Shown piece after piece: positions 13,241 to 23,820 of a stretch of DNA of 64,000 nt. The position numbers and the translations under genes are program-made. The notes under the pieces are model-generated. The model searched no databases. It saw only the letters and a program-made list of their open reading frames with translations, and was not told the DNA's origin. The stretch comes from Dastarcus helophoroides (Eukaryota > Arthropoda > Insecta > Coleoptera > Bothrideridae), in the NCBI GenBank assembly GCA_028583605.1, contig CM053334.1:19549118-19613117 (forward strand), given 5' to 3'. Positions within the stretch are counted from its first letter, which is position 1, and every line of letters starts with the position of its first letter.

Positions 13241-13441
13241 TATATCATCTCTTTTTATATTTATCTCTCGGAATAATAAAACACATATCGAATAAACGCG
13301 GGGGATTTACCCCAAGTCGCGAATATATATAGGGAAGATTAAAGGTAACCGCCTGTTCGTTTCCGGTAAGCGCCTTACGAAAACTTGTTAATATTTGAAC
13401 GAAATTAATATTGGAACAAAGCGAGTGAGAGCCGGACTTAC

Positions 13442-13633
13442 CTTTGATGGCTGGATCTGGATGATGATGGCAAGTGGTTACATGGCAGCCCCTTCTTTGT
13501 TCCAAGCTAGGGCAGTGCTTCCCGCCGTTTTGCGGTTGCATTTTAATGGATCTTTGTCTGGACATGGTACCAGCCCCACAATCAGCGTCGCAATGCGACC
13601 AAGGTCCCCACGGGGTCACCTGACAATCCACAA
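13442..13633 (-). CDS. Internal exon encoding a thrombospondin type-1 repeat (SBSPON-like secreted protein)
   Basis: On the minus strand a tract of T/C ending in CAG (13634-13636) precedes the exon, and AAAG followed by GTAAGT (donor GT at 13441-13440) ends it. The 192-bp exon starts with two bases of a split codon, then has 63 full codons, then one base. Both introns are therefore phase 1, as is usual for TSP1 exons. The peptide has six cysteines (residues 3, 14, 18, 40, 49, 54), the WGPWSHC tryptophan ladder (W8, W11), CGAG (18-21), and R25/R27 of the arginine ladder, which together define a TSP1 fold. The NGGKHC and RRGC segments are most like the TSP1 of somatomedin-B/TSP1 proteins (SBSPON, RPE-spondin), an extracellular matrix family. 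That family name is from memory of the motif, so TSP1 is near certain and SBSPON is probable. A protein made from this exon would be secreted. The N-terminal (signal peptide, somatomedin-B) and C-terminal exons were not found here. The open frame continues past the donor to 13245, but that part reads intron. Confidence 0.85.
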
Positions 13634-13636
13634 CTG

Positions 13637-13900
13637 AAAAAAAAAGAAAAATTAGTTCCTGGAAATGCGATATGATGATGACAAATTTTTTTTATCATTC
13701 GAGGGAAATAAAATTATAAAAAAAGTTTTAGCATATTTAAGACAAAAAAATGGACATTTCTTATTTTTCTCATTTTTCAAAGAAAGAGAACTCATTTTTG
13801 AAGTAAGAGCCCCAAAAAATAGTCTTTCGTATTTGAGTACCAAAAAATCTTTCATTGTTTGGGTACCACAACATATTTTATATTTCGTACACCAGAGAAT
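13637..13900. other. Intron start upstream of the TSP1 exon, A/T-rich
   Basis: This is the likely 3' end of the intron preceding the TSP1 exon (minus strand), with the polypyrimidine tract immediately beside the exon. Overlapping open frames on both strands (13652-13919) come from A/T-rich low-complexity sequence. Diverged GGGTACCA-type boxes near 13860 mark the start of the GCCCAGAC family. Confidence 0.6.
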
Positions 13901-15540
13901 CTGGTCTGGAAATCTTTAATAGTCTGGGCACCAGAAAATATAATTTTTTATAGCCTGGATACTAGAAAATGGAATTATTATAAGGCTGGGCACCAATATA
14001 ATGATTTATTGCTTATTTTTTTCTAACAAGAGACATACATTTTTTTGGGAATTTGAAAATTAACTAAAAAAAGGTTAAAACGTATTTTGGGGTCTGGGTG
14101 TCAAAAACTGAATTTTTTTAAACCATATTTTTCTTATTCTTAATCTAGGTGCCAAAAAAGAGAATCGAAATAATATAACATAGAATCTTTCATAGTCTGG
14201 ATGCCAGAGAATAAAATGACATAGTCCAGGCACCTGAAAAAAGAAATTTTCCTCATTCTGGGCACCAAAATACCAATTTTGTGCTGCACAATATTTGAGA
14301 ATTTTTCCCTAATGTAAACAGCAGATTAAAAACTTTGTAACAACTTGTTTCGAAGTCTGGGCGACAAAAATTGATTTCATTTTCTTTGATCTTCTCTTTT
14401 GATCTTTTTTTAATTTCTATACCAAAGGGTGGTATACCAGAAATTAGAATCTTTTGACTATAAAAAAAAAAACGAATCTTCCATGGCATAAGTTACAGAG
14501 AATACAACTGGGCACCTATAGAAGGTTTTAAGGTCCAGGAAAGTATAACGTAGAATCTTTCGTAGTATGGGCGCCTAGAAAATAGAATATTTCATAGTCT
14601 GGGCAGCTAAAAAAGTAAATCTTTCATAGCCTGGGCATCCCGAAAACGTAAATGTTTTTGATCTGGGCGCCAAAATACCAATTTTGTACTGCAAAATATT
14701 TGAGAATTTTTCCCTAATGTAAACAGTAGATAAAAAATTTTGTAAAAATTTGTTTTGAAGTCTGGGCGGCAAAAAATGATTTCATGTTCTTTGATTCTTT
14801 TGATCTTTTTTTAATTTCTGTACCAAAGAGTGGCATACCAGAAAATAGAATCTTTTGACTATAAAAAAAACCGAATCTTCATGATATGAGTTCCAGAGAA
14901 ATACAATATTTCATATTCTGGGCACCATGGAATGTTTTAAGGTCCGAGTAGTATAACGTAGAATCTTTCGTAGTCTGGGCGTTAGAAAATAAAATATTTC
15001 ATAGTCTGGGCGCTAAAAAAGTAAATCTTTCATAGCCTGGGCACCCGAAAATGTAAATGTTTTTGATCTGGGAACCAAAATACCAATTTTGTATTGCAAA
15101 ATATTTAATAATTTTTCCCCTAATGTAAACAGTAGATAAAAAACTGTGTAAAATTTTGTTTCGAAGTCTGGGCGGCAAAAATAATTTCATGTTCTTTGAT
15201 CTTTTGATCTTTTTTTAATTTCTGTACCAAAGAGTGGCATACCAGAAAATAGAATCTTTTGACTATCAAAAATAAAACCGAATCTTCCATGGATATGAGT
15301 TGCAGAGAATACAATATTTTATATTCTGGGCACCATAGAATGTTTTAAGGTCCAGGGTAGCATAACGTAGAATCCTTTCGTAAGTCTGGGCGCTGGAAAA
15401 ATAGAATCTTTCATAGTCTGGGCAGCTAGAAAATGGAATACTTTCATAGTCTGGGCGCTAAAAAAGTAAATCTTTCACTAGCCTGGGCACCCGAAAATGT
15501 AAATGTTTTTGATCTGGGACGCCAAAATATCAATTTTTTT
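13900..15540 (-). repeat. GCCCAGAC-family array, about 405-440-bp unit
   Basis: The core reads GTCTGGGC on the plus strand. A larger unit, from GATCTGGGCGCCAAAATACC through a segment containing TTGATCTTTTTTTAATTTCT to CATAGCCTGGGCACCCGAAA, recurs at about 14250, 14661, 15066 and 15510. Each unit has five to seven cores plus a linker of about 150 bp without cores. The open frames on the minus strand (for example 14253-14489) are repeat-derived and share the same peptide pattern from unit to unit. Confidence 0.88.
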
Positions 15541-18500
15541 GCTTATTTTTGGACTGCGAAAAGATTTGGAAATTTTCTCTAAATTTAAACGGTAAATAAA
15601 TGCCACCTGCCAAAATTGTGCTGCGAAGACTTAAGAATTTTTTCTCACTTTGTAGTATGAGCACCAGAAACAGTTCATAATCTGGGCACCAAAAAATAGA
15701 ATTTTACGTAGTCTGGGCACCACAAAACATAATAGTTTAATAGTCTGGGCACCAAAACTTAACATTTTTCACAGTTTGGGCATTAAAAAATTGAAACTTC
15801 TTAATCTGGGCGCCAAAATATCAAATTGTTTTGCTAAATCCTCTGCAAAGAAAATATTTGAGAATTTTTTTTTAATTTGAGCGATAAAAACGACAGTAAA
15901 ATTGTGTTTGGGCTGCGAGGACCTAAGAATTTTTTTCTCACTTTTTAGTATAAGAGTTTATAGTCTGGGCACCAAAAAATGGAATTATACGTAGTCTGGG
16001 CACCACAAAATATAATGGTTTGATAGTCTGGGCACTAGTAATTAAAATCTCCCACAGCCTGGGCATTCAAAAATTGAAGTCTATTAATCTGGGCGCCAAA
16101 ATATTAAATTGTTTTGCTAAATTCTGTGCTAAGAAAATATTTGAAAACATTTTTAAAATTTGAACGATAAAAAAAAGAGTAAAATTGTGTTTAGACTGAA
16201 AGACTAAAGAATGTTTTCCTCACTTTGTAGCATAAGTAAAAGTTTATAGTCTGGGCACCAAAAAATGAAATTTTACGTAGTCTGGGCACCACAAAACATA
16301 ATAGTTAAATAGTCTGGGCACCAAAACTTAACATTTTTCACAATTTGGGCATTCCAAAAATTAAAAATTATGATCTGGGCGCCAAAATATCAAATTTTTT
16401 TGCTAAATTATGTGCTAAGAAAATATTTGAGGATTTTTTTTTACTTTGAACGATAAAAAAGGCAGGAAAATTGTGATTGGGCTGCAAAGACTTGGGAATT
16501 TTGTCCTCACTTTGTAGTTCAAGTAAGAGTTGATAGTCGGGCACCAAAAAATGAAATCTTTCGTAGTCTGGGCACCACAAAACACAATGGTTTAATAGTC
16601 TGAGTACCAGAAATTAAAATCTTTTTTTGGTTGGGCATTCAAAAATTGAAATCTATTGATCTGGGCGCCAAAATATCAAACTTTTTTGCTAAATTCTGTG
16701 CTAAGAAAATATTTGAGATTTTTTTTTAAATTTGGACGATAAACAAAGACAGTAAAATTGTGTTTGTACTGCGAAGACTTGAGAATTTTTTTCCTTACTC
16801 TGTAGTATGAGTAGGAGTTTATAGTCTGGGCATCAAAAAATGAAATGTTACGTAGTCTGGGCACCACAAAACATAATGGTTTGATAGTCTGGGCACTAGT
16901 AATTAAAATCTCTCACAGCCTGGGCATTCAAAAATTAAAATCTATTGATCTGGGCGCCAAAATATTAAACTGTTTTACTAAGTTCTGTGCTAAGAAACTA
17001 TTTGACATTTTTTTTAAATTTGAACGATAAAAAAAGCAGTATGTGGTTGGGCTGCGAAGACTTAAGATAGTTTTTTCTCACTCTGTAGTATAACTAAGAG
17101 TTTATAGTCTGGGCACCAAAAACAGAATCTTACGTAGTCTGGGCACCACAAAATAAAATGGTTTAATAGTCTGGGCACCAAAAATTAAACTTGTCATAGC
17201 CTGTGCATTCAAAAATTAAATTTTTCTAATCTGGGCTCCAAAATATCACTTTTTTGCTTATTTTGGGCTAAGAAAAGATTAAGAGTTTTTATCTAAATTT
17301 GAACGGTAAATAAAAAACAGTAAAAAAGTGTTTTGTGGTCTGCACATCAAAAATTAGTTCTGTCTTTATTTTTCATAATCTGGTCACCAAAAAAAAATAT
17401 CTTTTATAGCCTGGGCATCCGAAAAGTACAACATTTTTAGTCTGGTCATTAAAATATCAATTTTATGCCAAATTTGGGCTGCGAAAAGATTTGAGAATTT
17501 GTTCTTGCTTTGTAGTATAAGCAGCAAAAAAGAGTTTATAGTTTGGGCACCAAAAATTAGAGTCTGGGCACCAAAAAATGGAATTTTACGTAGTCTGGGC
17601 CTCACAAAGCATAATGGTTTAATAGTCTGGGCACCAGAACTTAAATTCTTTCACAGCCTGGGCATTCAAACATAGACATTTTTTTATCTGGGCGGCAAAA
17701 TATCAAATTGTTTTGCTTAATTTTGTGCTAAGAAAACATTTGAAATTTTTTTTAAATTTGAACGATGAACAAAGACAGTAAAATTGTGTTTGGACTGCGA
17801 AAACTTGAGAATTTTTCCCTACTTTGTAATATAAGTAGAAGTAAATAGTCTGGGCATCAAAAAATGGAATTTTACGTAGTCTGAGTACCACAAAACATAA
17901 TGGTTGGATAGTCTGGGCACTAGTAATTACAATCTTTCACAGCCTGGGCATTCAAAAATTAAAATATTTTTATCTGGGCGCCAAAATATTGAATTGTCTT
18001 GCTAAGTTCTGTGCTAAGAACCAATTTGAAATATTTTTTTTAATTTGAACGAGAAAAAGAGGCAGTATGGGTTTTGGCTGCGAAGACTTGAGAATGTTTT
18101 CCTCACTCTGTAATATAAGTAAGAGTTTATAGTCTGGGCACCAAAAAATGGAATTTTACGTAGTCTGGGCACCACAAAGCATAATGGTTTAATAGTCTGG
18201 GCACCAAAAAATAAACTCTGTCATAGCCTGGGTATTCAAAAATTAAATTTCTTTAATCTGAGCGCCAAAATATTACTTTTTTGCTAATTTTGGGCTGAGA
18301 AAAGATTGAAAATTTTTATTTAAATTTGAACGGTAAATAAAAAACAGGAGAATAATGTTTTGTAGTCTGGACATCAAAAAATTAGTTCTTTCTTTATTTT
18401 TCCTAATCTGGTTACCGAAAAATAATATCTTTTATAGCCTGGGCACCCGAAAAGTACAAATTTTCAGTCTGGACACTAAAATATCAATTTTATGCCAAAT

Positions 18501-20400
18501 TTGGGCTGCGAAAAGATTTGAGAATTTTTTTTGCTTTGTAGTATAAGCAGCAAAAAAGAGTTTATAGTTTGGGCACCAAAAAATAAAATCTTACGTAGTC
18601 TGGGTACCACAAAACATAATGGTTTAATAGTCTGGGTACCAGAACTTAAAATCTTTTACAGCCTGGGCATTCAAGCATGGACATTTTTTTATCTGGGCGC
18701 CAAAATATCAACTTGTTTTGCTAAATTCTGTGCTAAGAAAATATTTGAAAATATGTTTTTTAATTTGAACAATAAAAAAACAGTAAAATTGTGTTTGGGC
18801 TGCACAGACTTGAGATTTTTTCCTCACTTTGTAGTAAAAGTAGGAGTTTATAGTCTGGGCACCAAAAATAAAATCTTACGTAGTCTGGGCACCACAAAAC
18901 ATAATGCTTTAATAGTCTGGGCACCAGAAATTAAAATCTTTCATAGCCTAGGCATTCAAAAATTTAAAAATATCACTTTTTTGCTAATTTTGGGCTAAAA
19001 AAAGATTGACAATTTTTATCTTAAATTGAACGGTAAATAAAAAACAGTAAAATAGTGTTTATGATCTGGACATCAAAAAATTAGTCCTTTCTTTATGTTT
19101 TATAATCTGGTCACCGAAAAATAACATCTTTTATAGCCTGGGAACCCGAAAAGTACCACATTTTCAGTCTGGACACTAAAATATCAATTTTATGTCAAAT
19201 TTGGGCTGCAAAAAGACGTGAGAATTTTTTTTTGCTTTGTATATAAGCAGCAAAAAAGAGTTTATCGTTTGGGCACCAAAACTTAGAGTCTGGGCACCAA
19301 AAAATGGAATTTTACGTGGTCTGGGCACCACAAAGCATAATGGTTTAATAGTCTGGGCACCAGAACTTAAATTCTTTCACAGTCTGGGCATTCAAACATA
19401 GACATTTTTTTATCTGGGCGCCAAAATATCAAATTGTTTTGCTAAATTTTGTGCTAAGAAAACATTTGAAATTTTTTTTTTAATTTGAACGATAAACAAA
19501 GACAGTAAAATTGTGTTTGGACTGCGAAGACTTGAGAATTTTTCCCTACTTTGTAATATAAGTAGAAGTATATAGTCTGGGCATCAAAAAATGGAATTTT
19601 ACGTAGTCTGAGCACCACAAAACTTAATGGTTGGATAGTCTGGGCACTAGTAATTACAATCTTTTACAGCCTGGGCATTCAAAAATTAAAATATTTTGAT
19701 CTGGGCGCTAAAATATTGAATTGTTTTGCTAAGTTCTGTGCTAAGAACCAATTTAAAATTTTTTTTTTTTTAATTTAAACGATAAAAAGAGGCAGTATGG
19801 GTTTGGGCTGCGAAGACTTGAGAATGTTTTCCACATTCTGTAATATTAGTGAGAGCTTATAGTCTGGGCACCAAAAAATGGAATTTTACGTAGTCTGGGC
19901 ACCACAAAGCATAATGGTTTAATAGTCTGGGCACCAAAAAAATAAACTCTGTCGTAGCCTGGGTATTCAAAAATTAAATTTCTTTAATCTGGGCGCCAAA
20001 ATATTACTTTTTTGCTAATTTTGGGCTGAGAAAAGATTGAAAATTGTTATCTAAATTTGAACGGTAAATAAAAAACAGGAGAATAATGTTTTGCAGTCTG
20101 GACATCAAAAAATTAGTTCTTTCTTTATTTTTCCTAATCTGGTTACCGAAAAATAATATCTTTTATAGCCTGGGCACCCGAAAAGTACAAAATTTTCAGT
20201 CTGGACACTAAAATATCAATTTTATGCCAAATTTGGGCTGCGAAAAGATTTGAGAATTTTTTTGCTTTGTAGTATAAGCAGCAAAAAAGAGTTTATAGTT
20301 TGGGCACCAACAAATAAAATCTTACGTAGTCTGGGTACCACAAAACATAATGGTTTAATAGTCTGGGTACCAGAACTTAAAATCTTTTACACCCTGGGCT
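15541..20400 (-). repeat. GCCCAGAC-family array, 285-bp unit in a 1.73-kb higher-order repeat
   Basis: The basic unit has four to five cores (GTCTGGGCACC, GCCTGGGCATT, TCTGGGCGCC) at 31-32-bp intervals, then a linker of about 130-160 bp containing TTGCTAAATTCTGTGCTAAG. The GTAGTCTGGGCACCACAAAA landmark recurs about every 285 bp from 15710. A longer variant carrying ATTAGTTCTTTCTTTATTTT occurs at 17353, 18381, 19080 and 20112. Alternate copies are 1727 and 1731 bp apart, giving a higher-order repeat of about 1.73 kb. Open frames such as 18531-18998 are repeat readthrough. Confidence 0.92.
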
Positions 20401-20950
20401 GTAAGAGATTTTAATTACTATTGCTCAGACTATCAAACCGTTATGTTTTATGGTGCCCAGACTTCGTAAAATTCCATTTTTTGGTGCCCAGACTATAAAC
20501 TCCTACTTATACTACAGAGTGAAGAAAACATTTTAAAGTCTTCGCAGTCCAAACACAATTTTACTGTCTTTTTTTATCATTCAAATTAAAAAAAAATCTC
20601 AAATATTTTCTTAGCACAGAATTTAGCAAAACAATTTGACATTTTGGCGCCCAGATAAAAAAATTTCCATGTTTGAATGGAAATTTTTTTATCTGGGCGC
20701 CAAAATGTCAAATTGTTTTGCTAAATTCTGTGCTAAGAAAATATTTGAAAATATGTTTTTTAATTTGAACAATAAAAAAAACAGTAAAATTGTGTTTGGG
20801 CTGCACAGACTTGAGATTTTTTCCTCACTTTGTAGTACAAGCAGGAGTTAATAGTCTGGGCACCAAAAATAAAATCTTACGTAGTCTGGGCTCCACAAAA
20901 CATAATGATTTATTAGTCTGGGCGCCAGAACTTAAAATCTTTCACAGCCT
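20401..20950. repeat. Large palindrome inside the GCCCAGAC array
   Basis: The array flips orientation at about 20400 and flips back at the palindrome centre. The inner arms, 20601-20670 and 20677-20746, are perfect reverse complements over 70 bp with a 6-bp spacer (GTTTGA). Imperfect arms extend outward to about 20401 and 20950. Each arm is one 285-bp-type unit, so the structure is a head-to-head pair of units. Confidence 0.95.
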
Positions 20951-20980
20951 GGGCACCAGAACTTAAAATCTTTCACAGCC
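20936..20980. repeat. Local tandem duplication of a 32-bp monomer
   Basis: CAGAACTTAAAATCTTTCAC followed by AGCCTGGGC is present twice in immediate succession. It is a recent duplication of one core plus its spacer. Confidence 0.8.
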
Positions 20981-22330
20981 TGGGCGGTCAAACATGGACA
21001 TTTTTTATCTGGGCGCAAAACTATTAATTTTTTTGCTTATTTCGGGCTGGCAAAATATTAGGGAATTATTCTTTGGATTTGAACGATAAATAAAAAAAAG
21101 AGTAAAATAGGGTTTCGGGGTCTGGACATCGAAAAATTAGTTATTTTTTTGATTTTCATAATCTGGTTACTAAAAAATAATATTCTATATAGCCTGGGCA
21201 CCCAAAAATGAAAGTTTGTCCAATCTGTTTATTAAAATATGAGTTTTTTGCTAATTTTGAGTTGCAAAAGTTTTTCTCTTTGCGGTATGAGTACCAGAAA
21301 CAACTGAGCACCCAGAAATAGAACCTTATGTAGTCTGGGTACTACAAAACATAATGGTTTAATAGTCTGGGCACCAGAAATTTTCACAGCCTGGGCATTC
21401 AAAAATTGAAATGTTTTGATCTGGGCGCCAAAATATCTAGTTTTTTGCTTATTTTGGACCGGAAAAATATTTAAAAATTTTTAGTCTGGGCACCAAAAAA
21501 TAGAATCTGGGTACCACAAACATAATGTTTCAATAGTCTGGGCACCAGAAAACGGAATCCTCCTCGGATTAAGCTAAGCAGTAAAAGTAGCGTATCCAAC
21601 ATGGCCACCTTTTGATAGAGTTTCCGAAAATGTGCGCCCAGACCAGGTAATAAGGTCTTCTTATCCTTCTTTTTTAGTGTCCAGTCCTCAAAATTTCATT
21701 TATATTGCTATTTTTAGCTCTCAGGTCATATATGAAGACCTTGATTAGCTTATTGCGACTTAATTTTACATTTTGTGACTTTAATTAAAATCTTTCATAG
21801 TCTGGGCATTCAAAGATTGAAATTTTTGATCTAAGCTAGTTTTTTGCCAATTTTATACTAAAAAAATATTTAGTCTGGGCACCAAAAAATAGAATCTGGG
21901 CACCACAAACATAATGTTTCAATAGTCTGGGCACCAGAAAATGGAATCTGTCACAGTCTATGAGCGAGAAAATAAAATTATTTCAATTGAAAATTGTCTG
22001 TTTGATTTAGAAAAGCGCAAAAATGTCTCTTTACATTTACAAGAGAAAAAAGTTTGTCTGAACAAAATAAAAGTTTATTATCATCTTGATAACAAAAAAT
22101 AAACAATAAGTAATTTTTGGTGTGCGAACGGTGACACCATTTGTTCCTATTTTGAGCGGTTTCAAAAATTAAAATTAAAGATTTTTTCCAAATTTGGCCA
22201 ACGAAAAATCATATTTCTTTGTAACAGAAAACAAAACATTAGCGTTTGGTAAAAGTAAACTGTTTTTTTTTAATCTGGGCGGCAAAAACTTAATAGAAAA
22301 TAAAATATTCTTTGGTCTGGGCACCAATAA
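20951..22330 (-). repeat. Right edge of the minus-oriented GCCCAGAC array
   Basis: These are further units of the 285-bp type, increasingly diverged and truncated. Two near-identical short pieces at about 21485-21560 and 21875-21945 (TAGTCTGGGCACC through AATAGTCTGGGCACCAGAAA) flank a foreign unit at 21548-21780. The last cores lie at about 22275 and 22315. Confidence 0.82.
21548..21780 (+). repeat. Isolated unit of the 390-bp subfamily inside the 285-bp array
   Basis: From GGATTAAGCTAAGCAG through GAAAATGTGCGCCCAGACCA to ACTTAATTTTACATTTTGTG this matches the 390-bp units found from 23.8 to 27.5 kb. It is in the same orientation as those units and therefore opposite to the array around it. 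It sits between two copies of the same short array piece. Confidence 0.85.
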
Positions 22331-23820
22331 ACGACAGAAAGAAGACATTTTCTTGCTAATTAGTAACATCAAAATAATAAAAGACTCTCCTAGCTTAATT
22401 TAGGAGAATTTAGAAGGTCAGAATCCACAAATTTCCATTTTAAGGCTCGTAATTTCCATAACCAGCCAAAAACTCAAATAACTGATAAATGAAAATGAAT
22501 TGGATGCGATGAAATCAGATGTGACTTAGCCTATTCTGGGCAGATCAAGCAATTTATTTAAATTCGTTTTGACGAACACAAGCAATAGAATCAGGTTCAG
22601 TATGTCTGCAAAATACAAAGCGGTAATCCCGGTGTCATTTCCAAAATTAAAAACGAACTTTGACGTTCAACAGGAGGAAAATTCTGGCTTAATTTCGAGT
22701 GAATAATAAATAGAACGCAACGGCAATCCCCAGTTGCCGTCGCGGGTTTGTTTATCGAGTTAATTGGTTACAAAGCGTCCAGAATTAAGATAGAATCCGG
22801 GTATTAAAAGCGGCAAACAAGTAAAGGCAAAGTTTAATCATCAAGTAATGGGAATGAATCCAATTGTTCGGAGGCCCAAATTACGGATCTTTTGTTCTCT
22901 CTCATCGTCGGATTGCAGCTACACAGTGATATATATCCGCGTAGTAATTACTATCGCTCCCTATCTGTCGGTTTTTCATTGATTGGAGCATTTTTCCTCC
23001 GAATTGGTGCCTCTACATCAAGGTCGATTTGAGAGTACACGGTTTTTTATTGTTCGCTTTTATCTAGTCCTTTTTCATCAAATACTGGTCCTCTTGATTT
23101 GAAAGCGTTTACGCGGAGGACAACGAAATATCAATTAAATCGATAGAGACCTATCTAGGTTATTTTTCAAGTAGACCACTAAATCACGACGATTATGTAA
23201 TTTATTGGGCGAGTAATCCTCATAAAAAGGAAAGGATCTAACCAACGTGGCATAGAAACCGAATAGATCGATTGCAAATAAATTACCGAAGGGATTTCAA
23301 GGTATGGGAGATACGGCGGGACCAATGAACAGTCGTTTCTGCATTCCGATGCTTTTGGAATCATTGGGAATGCAAAATGGTTTAGTTTTTGTTTTAGCTT
23401 TGGGAGCCCCAAACGCTCACCTCCAGTCCCTTTTCTCATTTGCGTTCTCGACGGCTTAAGCAGTTTTTTAGGGCTCAACGACGTAACTTAAACAGCATGG
23501 GGTAACTGCTATCGATGCTTGACAGTTCATTTGGCGACTGCTGCTGGTTAGTTAAAGTATATGGTGATTTTTTTTTAATTTGTCGAAAGCCTAGTGATTG
23601 ATTCTACTTTATGGCTTGGAATTCGCAGTTGTTTAGTTTTTTAAACAAATAAAGTAAATATTAAAATTGAATAATACATCACTAACTTCTGGGTAGCTAA
23701 CAAGATGCAAGAAGCTTTTTGCCTATAAAAATTTATAAAAATATTAAGATAATCAAACTTGGCGTTCTCAGATTAAGTTAAGTGTCAAATATTAGGTATT
23801 TACCACTTTCACATGTCAAT
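22331..23820. other. Single-copy island 3, no gene seen
   Basis: This is non-repetitive sequence. TCTGGGCAGATC at 22535-22546 resembles the family core and recurs in another island at 29526-29537. The 99-codon minus-strand frame at 23179-23478 shows no domain, signal peptide or flanking splice logic and is not called as a gene. Confidence 0.5.

Noticed and set aside
13245..13441. Continuation of the TSP1 open frame beyond the exon
   Set aside because: A consensus donor (AAAG then GTAAGT) ends the exon at 13442, and the downstream residues lose all TSP1 character. This is intron readthrough.
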